NCBI RefSeq assembly: GCF_042242105.1
Contig: NC_092022.1
Span: 10,412,001 to 10,476,000 of the forward strand
DNA length: 64,000 bases
Origin: Pempheris klunzingeri
Lineage: Eukaryota > Chordata > Actinopteri > Acropomatiformes > Pempheridae
Reading direction: 5' to 3'
Below, piece by piece: positions 30,151 to 41,630 of this stretch. Every line of letters begins with the position of its first letter. Position 1 is the stretch's first letter. A program made the translations under genes and the position numbers. The notes under the pieces were generated by a model. The model worked only from the letters and a program-made list of their open reading frames with translations, ran no database searches and had not been told where the DNA came from.

Positions 30151-32254
30151 CGGTGTTTTTACCACCTGTGTGATCTTTGGCTCTTTGACCTCTTTCTGGT
30201 CCCATTTACCTGTGAAATGGTTGGAGGCAACAGCACTGGCACTCTGCTAATCTGTTGGTCACCATTAGAAAGCTGCAGCGGGATGTAGGAGTTATTATTA
30301 GAGAGTTGGTGATCTGCTGCATGTTGACAGAAAATATGACACAAATTTCCACGCTGATGACACTAAAATCTATGTGCAAGTCAAACACATGGATGCATAG
30401 TAGTCAGACCATTTACATTAATTACCTTACTTCTTCAAAGAAAGCCTTTTCATATACTAGGCCTTAGTAAAATGTCATGTCTCCTGCAAAGCATTCCTAA
30501 CTATAAGACTAATTTGCTCCAGTGGAGCTCAGACTGCGGTTGTACTGGGTAGCTTCCAGGTGTGAACGTGTGTAACAGCATGTAGCAGGACATTCCTGGA
30601 GAGAGCCTTCATCCTGAGTCGACCCTGGTTTAAAAAGGTAATTAAAGATTTAAGCCCATCAATTCCTTCTACACTAATGGTTCAACCTGCAGCCAATATG
30701 TTTTCATGCATACAAAACAATTGTACCCCTTGACAGTAGATTATCCTTATAGAAAATGTATATGTGGTTTATAATTAGTGTATTAATTACGTTGTTAACA
30801 CTTTTTAAATAATTAGTAAGCCATTCTAAAAAAAAAGATTCATAAGATATTTGTTAACACATTACCAGCATTGAAACGCCATCAACATATTCTAATATAA
30901 AGTGCTTATGCAGTGTATGCACATATGCTGATATGTGATTACTGTGTGTATAAATGCAAAATGCATATATATTTTATCTTTTCACAATCTTCTACAAGTT
31001 TTTTATTGATGTGAGATGTATTTGTTGTTTGTTGATTTGATGTTTTCTGTTTTATTGGTCTATTCCTTATGACATTTAACATTTTATTGACACATCCAAC
31101 AGATGTGTTGAGCAGATCAAACTGTAGTCAGGCAAATTATTAAAAAAAAAACCCAACTAACTATTGTCACAGCTGGTGGAAGGTACTTTAGGCTACATAC
31201 TGGATGAAAGGTGAAGGCACGGGGGGTCATTGTTTGAATTGGCTTGTTATCTGCATTGCCAAAACTAACTTAGTAGTAGGCTCCTGGGCTTTATTTCCCA
31301 ACAGGGTACTGAGAGAAGTTGGAAAATTAAACATTCAGTGTAATAAATCTTAATCTGACATATAAAAATGCAGGAAGACTCTGTAAAGGTCAAATTCAGG
31401 ATCCCTTTGATGAGGTGTCGCATCTGGGGAATTTGAGCAGTCGCCAATTTTATCCCATATATGAGCAGTTGCACTCAATAAAAGTGTGGTTTTATTGACT
31501 TTCTAATGACAGAATCCAGCTTTTGTTTGTTAAACTGTTGCTATCCCATCTTCACCAAGGCCATCATTGGATTGTGCACATTCAACCTGCAGCTGAATCA
31601 TATAGGTCAAGCTCACCATATGCAGGCTTTAAATTACTAGGTTTGCTCTAGCTTGGTAGAATTACATCATTGAAGTCCCCAAGACCTTAAAAACTATGAT
31701 TTTCCTCAAGACAAAGATAAACCTAGTGATTTACTGAGGAAGAAGACCGCTTCGGTTCATTTCTAAGTGCAGGTGTATGCAAGCGGAGTGCCGCAGGGCG
31801 ACAAATCTGTGACTTCTCAATGATCTCAGACTGTGTGCGTGTAGAAAACACACTCCTGTCACTTTACCCGTAAAAATCTGTTCTGTTTTCTCCACCTGGG
31901 CTTGTTTAGAGCAGTTTTTATCAGCCTTTAGGTGTTGATAGCCGAACACAAAAACAACTGGTATCAATCAAGCACAGGCTCTATAGAGGCTGTAATTCCA
32001 GACCAGACAGGAAGGATGTGAGTGAAACAATGAGAGTCTTAAATCAAGGTGAGTCCTTTGATCACTTTGTAATTCAATCAGTTCTTTGCACTCCACACAC
32101 GGACACAAACACACATAAGCACAAGAGATTTGTATTACTACATTTATGAGGCCTCTCCGTGACTGAATTAATTCCTTAAATCAAAACTTATTTTAACCTG
32201 GACTTCAATTTCAGCCTTAGTGCACAGACCAACATTAACCCTACATTAAAGACA

Positions 32255-32570
32255 TAGGTCATCATTTTGGGAAATACACTTATTTGCTTTCCTGCTGAGA
32301 ATTAATTGAGAGCACTGAGTACTGTAGTAATTACAAAGCTACTGCCAGGAAGTCAGTTAGCTTAGCTTAGCATAAAAACAGGAAACAGCTAGCCGCGCTC
32401 CGTCTGAGGGTAACAAAATCCACCCACTGGCACCTCTAAAGCTTACTATCTAACACATCACATCCGGCTTGTTTAATCTGTTTGATTGGGGTAATGTTGC
32501 AGTTTTACGAGGAGCTTATGAGCCAGAATATTTCTTGGAAGAGCACAGTGACTTCCTGGAGTAACTCAAC
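32255..32570 (+). repeat. Dispersed repeat, family B copy
   Basis: Collinear with 39752-39975: TTTTGGGAAATACACTTATT, GTTAGCTTAGCTTAGCATAA, GGAAACAG, GTAACAAAATCCACCCACTG and GTGACTTCCTGGAG. An abundant teleost interspersed repeat. The 63-residue open frame inside it is a by-product. Confidence 0.7.
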
Positions 32571-33574
32571 TGAAAACCTCAAGCTGGAAGAAGCAATAGA
32601 ACAGCACATTCATTATCTTTTTTATACTTCACATATTTCTGTATCAATTACACTTAGACATCGGGTTTGTTAATTATTTTTGCGAAGCCAAGATAACTGC
32701 TGCCAGAAGACTTATACACACCAGACAGATTTCAGAGCGATGAACAAGAAAGTGAATAAGCATTGTTCCCAAAATGTTGAACTAATCCTTTAAAATTCTG
32801 ACCAACATTTTGTGCTAACCATGAAATGTCCTTTTCACTTTCCCATATTGGTATGACTTTGTGATTACATTTGCTCCTCCAAGGCAAACGGCACACTCAC
32901 TGCTCTGGCATTTAAGAATCAGGTGTTGGACATGTTGCGACTGGTGAGCATCAGCAGGTGATAGACTTCAGGGTGTCCTAGCACATAATACTATTAGCTC
33001 TCATGCTTTTTGTTTTCATCCACGGACGTGTTTTTATCGGAGGGCATCTGGGGATTTTCAGAATGACTTGCAGCTTTATCAACAAAGTGACAGAGGAATG
33101 ACTGTGTTTGTAGGATTTCCTGTAAAAGTCTGTGACACTACACCGAATGACAAGCCAGTGATTGTTTCTAAGAATGTAAGAAAGTGCCCAAAAAAAAGTT
33201 GAAGCAACTTAAGGGTGAGTGTCAGATGATGGTACTGTGAAGCCGTACAGAAAAGACAACAACATAAATAACATGGGTTTTGTGTGTATCTCCTTGTTTA
33301 TGCTGATATTTGATGATACAAATATGAGACTTTAGTCCTCAAAGGGAAATAGAAATTATTTCTATGTGGTACTTACCTGACATGATCTGCAATACCAGTA
33401 AAATAATCTCCACACATCACATAAAAGAATTTCAACTCAAGCCTTATATAAAAACTGATTTTGGATGTGACAGTGAGAAAGTTGGTAAGAGCTGTTTTGC
33501 TGTCACTTTGGGGCTGCTGAGAGAAGCTCTGGGCGTTTTCAGCTGAGGTTTTAACACCTCCCTTCACTCGCAGC

Positions 33575-33582
33575 TTAAATAG
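33575..33582 (+). promoter_or_regulatory. ca6: TATA-like element of ca6
   Basis: TTAAATAG lies 55 bases before the ca6 start codon, so initiation would fall near 33605-33612 and give a leader of about 25-30 bases. Weak match and no other core element seen. Confidence 0.3.
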
Positions 33583-33636
33583 AGAAAATCCCTGTGAGGT
33601 ATCAGAGGCTGTCTGAAGGAACAGAGGGACGCAGCG

Positions 33637-36600
33637 ATGGAGTTTTTCTCTGCATTTGTCTCCGCTGTTTTGGTCTGTGTTGTCCGAGCTGGGATTCCTC
33701 ATGATGGAATACACTGGACATACACAGGTAGGCTTTTTTTTTTTTTTTAATTTCTTTTACTATAAACTTTTAACAATCAAGTGTTTTAAAACCTAATTTA
33801 GATACCAAATGTAAAAGAGCTGAACTGGATTCAAATGTATATGGTGCGTAAAATGTGCTAGGCAGCCTTGCCAATGCGTTTTTTCTTTGATATAAAACGC
33901 AGCAAATAAAATGCACTTTTTCAAACATTATCCGGCTTTTATTCTTCATATTATCATCCGACATCCATCCGAGGCATTTCAGCATTTGGCAACAAGTTTG
34001 GCAGCAAGTTGTTTTGGCTGACGCGCTCCACATTGGCGACATATTTCGGACAACCGCTGTCAAGTTGTGGTCACATCAGCAGCATGTGAGGACACTCAGA
34101 GAGACAAATCATTAGGTGTAGCCTATATAGGAGTAGCAATTCTTAGAAATTTACAAGGGAGTGTTTACCATAATGAAATACACATCAGCTGCAGAAATAT
34201 CCGGTTGAGCAAGTCAACCAGTAACCTGTGACCAGTTCTAATTCTCCACAAACAAGAACTAATATCTTGCAATAACTGGAACATTGTCACACCCTTAATG
34301 CATTCATGTCACTGTGGATTTTGCACTAACTGGGTGATGTTTACGGTGAGTTTTACGGTGGGACTTTTCCTTACACAGAGGGAGCTTTGGACCAGATGCA
34401 CTGGGCAACCAAGTACCCCGCATGTGGCGGTAAGAAGCAGTCGCCGATTGACATCCAGCGGCGCAACGTCAGACACAACCCAGACATGTTACAGCTGGAG
34501 CTCAGCGGATATGATGCTCAGAAAGGAAGTTTCCTCATGTCCAACAACGGGCATTCCGGTAAGAGAAGCAGCATGCATTAAAAAAAAAAAATTCTCAGCC
34601 TTGATATTGGCCCACTTTTAAAGGATCATTCCACTGCTTTTGCTGACTTTATGTGATTGCTGCTCATTTTAATGTCAAGGATTTCACATTGTTGGTGTAT
34701 TTTGTGATTGGTTTTCATGAATTTCTCTATAGTATAAAATTCAATTCAAACTCTCTTGAGGAATCCATGACAGTGAACATCAAGTCTGCACGTTTTATAT
34801 GAGCACCAATATTTTTGGTATTGGTCTTATTTGAAGGGTTGGCACAGCTTACTTCACAACAATAACTTGAGTTTAAATGTCTGAATATCTATCTGTCTAT
34901 GTTCCCATCAGTTCAGATTGACCTGCCTCCCACTATGGTGATCACTAAGGGTCTCCCAGGAAAATACACAGCCGTCCAGATGCACCTGCACTGGGGCGGA
35001 TGGGACCTGGAGGCCAGCGGAGCGGAGCACACTGTAGACGGCATCCGCTACATGGCAGAGGTTGGCTTAAGTAAAAGAGTCTAAATGGAGAAGTTTGGCA
35101 TGATGAACAAAGACAGAGAAACTAAGTATACAACACAAGCTGGTGCCAGGCTGCAGTGATGGCAGGCCCTTAATACAAAAGGCAAACATCCTTCAGTTCA
35201 CTCCCACATTGTGGAACAGTAAATCATCATAACAGATCATCACTGTGCAGTGTTTGGACTGCATCAGTAAGGACACCAGATCTGTATTTGTACTACATAC
35301 CTCAGCTGCCTACATGCAAATTTATTCAACATAGGGCCTTTGTTTACTTCTTAATATTTATATAATCATAAGCTGCCTTAATGTGCTTGTTCTTTTTGTT
35401 AACATACTTTTGTGAATATAATTTTATATTGTTTGATGGTGATCTGCGCCTTAGTAGTGAGTTTTCTATTTTAAAAGCAGGTCACCTAACCTGCTCTGTA
35501 TTTCCACCTTGTCTTTCAGCTTCATGTTGTCCACTACAATTCGGACAAGTACAAGAGCTTCACTGAAGCCAGAGATAAGCCGGACGGGCTGGCAGTGCTC
35601 GCCTTTTTCTATGATGTACGTAAGCCACACACACACACAAACCTTTGTTCCTTTTCTCCTGTGTTCTGCTTTTTCCGATCACCACTTTAGTCAACATCTA
35701 CACAGGATGCCAACACAATTTCTGATAAATAACCAACACTTCCGCTTTAGGGTGTTTACAAAAAAGTCTCTTTAGTCTCTTTGTTTCCACAAGAACGCTT
35801 TGGATGTCAGACAGTTAGTGGCTCTCAGCTGTGAGGGGTCATCGCTGCAACAACACCACTACAGGCATCCACAGTGACAGTCACACACCGTGGCTGAGAG
35901 TTCACGCTATTTGGAACAAATTCACCTAAAAACACATGATTCATCGAAATGGACATTTAAAGGATAATTCAGGTTCATTGCAGCTTTGGTATTAGTTTCT
36001 TAGTTTTGCAAATCATCAGTTTTGATACGATAAGATCGTATTCATGAAGTTAATATCTGAGATCTGGGAACACGGCACCATCGTTCAAAAGAAGTCTGAT
36101 GGGACAATTAACAAGAGCAGTCAGATGATCAAACAGGATGTATTTGGAGGGAAAAATAAATGTGAACTTTAAAATTATCACCCAATATGTCCATAAAAAC
36201 ATCAATCTTGGTTTACAGACCAACATTCTGGTTGAACTTTGACTCTGTTTTCTTTTGCAATAAAGCATTTTTAAGGACTTCTTATGTGCCCTCGCTTTTA
36301 GTTTTGCCTTCAAACAAAAAAGATAATGTAGCTCAACAAGAGAGAAATCAGATATAGTATCTGTGTTTTCAGCCTCAAAATGATTATACACTCATATATT
36401 TCAACACAGGAAGTAAAGTGACATCACTCAGTCTTAAAGCATCATGATAATGAAAAAAAAGCTGACAACAACAGTCAAAGGAGTTCTTTTATTCTGACTG
36501 AACTTTCACACAGCTTTGGTTTGCTTTCAGGACGGGCATTTTGAGAACACCTACTACAGCGATTTCATCTCCAACCTGGACAGGATCAAGTATGCAGGTG

Positions 36601-38186
36601 AGCCACTGAACACAGAAATGAACTGACCCGGAGTTGAATGAGTGTTTGAGTCTCATGTGGTTTTGATGTGATCCTCACAGGTCAGTCCATGCACATATCA
36701 AGCATCAATGTGCGCTCAATGCTCCCCGAGAACCTGAACCATTTCTTCAGATACCAGGGCTCCCTCACCACTCCGCCCTGCTACGAGAGCATCCTCTGGA
36801 CTGTGTTCGATACGCCCATCACTCTCTCACACAACCAGGTACAGGAGACAGGTAGACTCGTAATATTAAAGCTGATGAAAAAGTAAAACTTGTCTCGAAC
36901 CTTACTCTTGTCATTTGAATGAAACTGGCTTATTTGCAGTATTATGTGATGCAATGTCAGAGGTTTTTCTTCTTATCTATTGTGTCCAGATCAGAAAACT
37001 GGAGAGCACTCTGATGGACATGGACAACAAGACCCTGTGGAATGACTACCGCATCGCTCAGCCTCTTAACGACCGTGTGGTGGAGTCTTCCTTCCTGCCA
37101 CGTCTCGGGAAAGGAAGTGAGTAGCGTGTTGTGACAAGTGTGTGTCAGCATAATCTATTCTTCAGAATTGATGTGGGGCATAGCCAAGGCCTGACTGTAA
37201 TCCTCGTCATTTACATCCATTCATTTTTGTCCTTTCAGCATTTTGTCGACAAGATGAAATTGAATCGAAGCTCCTGAGGATCGAGGGCCTGATAACGACT
37301 CTTGGAAAGCACATGCATTCAGGTGAGCTGTTTGTCACAGAAACTGCTAAAGATGTCTAGATGTGAAATGAAAGTGCCTGTATTTACTCTGCACTATTTG
37401 TCTCTGTATTAATTATTCCCATTAGGGGGACTTCGCAACTCAAGGCCTACCAAATATGGTGAGTGCTTTGTTTTCGTGATGTAAACATCAAAGATAGATT
37501 GATATTTCTCACTCTCCAGTTTTTTAACTCTAGTTTTCTTGCCTTCTTCAGAACATCGAGCTCTGTTCCCTCTGGTGCTCAACTTCCAGGACAGAAATTC
37601 TGGTAGTTATGCTTTGGCCAGCCTCAGCCATGGCATGGAACTCACCTCCTTCACTGTCTGCATGCACGTCCTGCCTCGGGTTGAGGGTGTCCACACTGTC
37701 ATCTCCTACGCCAGTAACGGCAACGACAACGAGCTGATGATCTTCATCGATGAAGACAGAGATGCCAAAGAGGTCGGCCTCTGGATCGGCAACGAGTTCG
37801 TCAACCTGCCGCACAATTTCAAGTCTCATGATTGGGCCAACTACTGCATCACCTGGTCGTCCCACACCGGCGGTGCAGAGCTGTGGATCAACGGCATGGT
37901 GGGGGAGCAGCGGTATCTGAAAAGCGGTTACACAATCAGCCCCGGTGGTGTTTTCACTCTGGGCAAAGACCAGGACGGATTACTGGGCATCTCTAACGCA
38001 GACGCCTTTGTGGGTAAGATAACTGATGTCAACGTGTGGGACTATGTGCTGACCACAGCAGATATCCGGGACCAGATGTCATGTGAGAGGAACAGCACCA
38101 TGGCGGGAAATGTGTTCAGCTGGGGATCCACCAAACTTAGTCTGTATGGAGGGGTGCAGCTGGACAGTCAGTACAGATGCTCCTGA
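33637..38186 (+). CDS. ca6: Secreted carbonic anhydrase VI with C-terminal pentraxin domain
   Basis: Zinc enzyme hydrating CO2 to bicarbonate, secreted. Exons: 33637-33727, 34379-34558, 34912-35060, 35520-35615, 36531-36597, 36681-36838, 36990-37116, 37239-37322, 37426-37458, 37552-38186. Total 1620 bases, 539 aa, phases consistent. Residues 1-19 are a signal peptide. The CA domain spans about 25-285, with zinc ligands His115, His117 and His142, gate Glu129/Thr224, proton-shuttle His89 in NNGHS, and Cys46/Cys228 placed as the CA6 disulfide pair. Residues 290-328 (two small exons) form a short, possibly helical linker. The last exon (329-539) is a whole pentraxin domain: [54 protein letters not shown]. 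Non-mammalian CA6 carries this fusion; mammals lost it. The start is the first ATG preceding the signal peptide. Confidence 0.95.
35625..36530 (+). other. ca6: ca6 intron 4, no extra gene
   Basis: The longest internal stretch of this kind within ca6 (915 bases), between the LHVVHYN exon and the GHFENTYY exon. It has a short CA run at 35627-35639 and AT-rich sequence. No missing exon is needed, as the flanking exons join in frame. Confidence 0.7.
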
Positions 38187-38379
38187 GGAGGCTCAGCTGC
38201 TTCTGTTTCCATGAGCGCTAAAATGCTGCAATAAGCCAAAATATTACTGCTGATGGTGGGGATTTAAAATATGTATGGTATGGTAATGATGGTCTTTTCA
38301 AACATCTGTAAGTCAATGCTTAATGCAAACTATATCTTGTAGCTGCAGCCATGCATTGTATTCATATCTCTGCATTGTC

Positions 38380-38385
38380 AATAAA
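38380..38385 (+). terminator. ca6: ca6 poly(A) signal
   Basis: AATAAA, 194 bases after the stop codon, followed by a GT-rich stretch (TGACTTGTTGGTTTGTTT), the usual downstream element. Confidence 0.75.
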
Positions 38386-38410
38386 GGCTTACAAGTGACT
38401 TGTTGGTTTG

Positions 38411-38416
38411 TTTAAT
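38411..38416 (-). terminator. slc2a5: Candidate slc2a5 poly(A) signal
   Basis: ATTAAA on the minus strand, about 195 bases past the transporter stop codon and only 25 bases beyond the ca6 signal on the other strand. The variant hexamer makes it less certain. Confidence 0.45.
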
Positions 38417-38610
38417 CTCTGTCCAGTTTCATTGTATTTTTAAGCGGCATTGACTTGCATAGTTATTTTTTGTCATTACTAGCTTCAAACAAACTAAACA
38501 AAAAGAGAATGTGTAAAAAAAAAAAGAGGCTAAATTAAAACATCTCCAGTCCATTACAATACCCCCCAGAGTGCAGACTTCCTCTCTCCTCTGAAAGCTC
38601 TCATTTGTCT

Positions 38611-41585
38611 TCAGAAGGCCGTGACCCTCACTGCATCCTCCAGACTTTCTTTGCTCTCTTTCAGTGGTACATCCCCATCACCCAGTTTGATCTCTACTTT
38701 GTTCCTCTTAGCAAACATCTGGCAGATCTCAAGGAAGGTCTTATTTTTGGTTTCTGGGACCACCAGCCAGATGTAGACCAGCGCGACCAGGCAGATGAAG
38801 GAAAAAATGATAAAGCTGTAGGAGCCCAGCCCTCTCTGGAGAGAGAAGGGGGAGAGGAATACAATCAGCATGTCCTCAAGATGAAACGACGTGAATATGT
38901 TAGTCAGGAACAGTTGGCTGAACATAAACAGCAGCTAAGGTGCAGGAAGTGTAGTTTGCACGATACTTTTGTTTGAATGCTCTGTTTTAGTTTCCATTAC
39001 TTTGTACTTCCATTACAAATTCCTCGCTTGTTTGCTTTTTGGTTTGAGTATGAAGACTTGGTAGGAAGTAAACATGAGGTACACGTAATGTTTATGTTTA
39101 TCTCTAAGATTACGTCACTCATTAATTGGGAAAGAACAACTCTGAGACTCTTAGATATCCTTTCCAGTTAATGTTTGAGGATATATAAAAATATTATGTG
39201 TGTGTAAGACGTCTGATGGGGTTATTTACAAACAAGCGAGCAATTAGTTATAAATTCTTGAAATTACATCTAATCATCTACTTCTTCATTATATGACATC
39301 AAAATAATTAGCTCAGAAACTAGTTGTGATGTCACAAAACCACACTTGCTATTATCTCAACTAGATTTATGGTGAGAGCAGAGAAACTTTCCCCGTAGCA
39401 GATGAATGTGAAAACAGCCTTCTAGTATCAAACCCACACACCAGTCTGCTCAAACAAGCTCAAACATTCAAGTCAAGTAACAATAAGCAAACACATGTTT
39501 ATTGGAGTGGGACTGACGCACTTGAAAGTCAAACTCAATCTTTGCAATGTCATTACAAGGATGGTGCCCCTAAAATATGGATTTTTAAAAATGTGACTGC
39601 TTCTTAAGATAAATTCAGCTGCCTTTGTGTGACTAGTTTGTCTTTAAGACTATTAAGATGATTTCCACTTTGGATGTGAGAGTTTGACTGATTGTTGGCC
39701 ACTTCTTCCTCTTTGTCAGTATTTTCTATTTCTACTTTTCAATGGATCCTAAAGGAATAGTTTGACATTTTGGGAAATCTGCTTATTTGTCTCTTGCTAA
39801 GAGTTCGATGATAAGATCAACCTCACTCTCACATCTGTCCATGAAATATGAGACGTTAGCTTAGTTTAGCATAAGGACTGGAAACAGGGTGAACTAGCTT
39901 GCCATGCTCTGTCCAAAGGAAACAAGATCAAGATTTATACGTTATATCTTGGTTGGGTGCAGTGACTTCCTATAGTCTGCGACTGTATTAGTCGTAGTGG
40001 TATCAATGTTTTCATCTAATTCTGTGTATTTATGTGTATTTCACAAAATGCCAAACAATTGCAAGTTTTTCTCATGTTAAATATGTTTCTTAATGGCTTA
40101 TTAGTCTCAGATGTTTGTGATATGTCTGCAGCCTGTGGCCTTTGCATAACAATGATGTTGTTTCATGAATTTGATACTTTACGAAGCTCTATGTGCAAAA
40201 CATCTTCAATCAATCTAGTTCTAAACCGTAATCAGGAATTCAAACTATCTTTTGTTGGGTTAAATGAAAAATTGCTGTTTACACTTAAAAAAAAACATCT
40301 GTAACTAATTATATTTCAAAATAATAAACTTTCAAACCCCCAATGTAAGAGTTCCTAGAAATTGTGTAACTGACCTCTAGGAAGGGGAAGACGAGGCCAA
40401 CAGTGAAGTTGGAGAGCCAGTGGACGGAGCCTGCGACCATGAAGGCGGCGGGCCTGGCCGACTGCCTGAACATCTCCGTGGTCACCACATAAGGAATGGA
40501 ACCTGGAGAGCACAGATGTGGTCAACCACAACCAAAACACTGGAGACACATCATCACTCTTCAGGGTCACAGTGAGGATGCTCATGTCTCAAACAACTGC
40601 GTGCAGATTTACAAGCATATATCATTACATGTCTGGTCACATCCAAACAACACTTCAGCTAATGGAGCACCCTGTTGTAATCAGTGTGCGTGTAAATAAC
40701 CACTGGCGGGGCCACACTCACTGGGTCCTATGGCGTGTCCTATGACGTAGATGATGACACAGGTGATGCTGATGTAAGGCATCCACGTCATGCTCTCCTG
40801 TCAACACAACAGCTGCTGTTATCATTATCCACCCGTATTGACGTTTTCAAACAGGAACAAACACATAACAAAATCCTGTCAAAGTCTGCACTGTGTGGGA
40901 GTCCATGTTAAAGGCTTCACTGCATACATTACTGATCTGCTATTCTCTGTGCTTTTCCTTAAGCTGGAAAGATTTAAAACCACTGTGCTGCTGACAGTGA
41001 TGCTTGGATCCAGGTGAGATTACAGGGTCATGGGGGGCCGCACTGGTTGGGGTCTGTTTAATGGTCAGTGGTTTACATACTTTAGCGATGGGTGACTGTT
41101 TTTATGTCTCAAAGCTCTCATGACCTCAGCAGAGGTGTCAAGTCATCATTTTATGCAGTAAATGACATTGTATATCATTTGATTCTTGAATATATATTTT
41201 TTTATATTGTGTGTGTACTGTAGTGGTATAGCTGATATTAATCTCCTCTCTTTTTTCTGTTTATTTTTCTATTTTTGGTCTTTAACGGCATTGAGGGTTG
41301 AAATGACTGTACTGAATGTTTAACATATTGTAGCACAGTGATCCATTTTCTGGTGTTTTGGTTTCCAGCACACTGAACTTGAATGAAACAAATTACAGAG
41401 CTGACTTTCAGCCTTAAACGGGTGGCTCCCGCTGTCATGGCGACAGATGATTTATGAACTTTTCTGCTCCTTTTTTGCACTTGAGCAAATAATTCAATAA
41501 TGTAATCTCAGAGCCTGTTATTCCCTCCCTGTTCTGTAGGTGTCGTCAGTGGGTTCCTGCCTTTAACATCACCTGATCTCCTGAT

Positions 41586-41630
<45 letters not shown>

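Larger units (their letters stand above)
27850..33570. other. eno1a-ca6 intergenic region
   Basis: No gene is recognisable. It contains fragments of two dispersed repeat families (about 28600-28935, 29898-30010 and 32255-32570) and a CTCF-like site at 30136-30150. The remainder is AT-rich and has no coding similarity that I can see. Confidence 0.55.
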
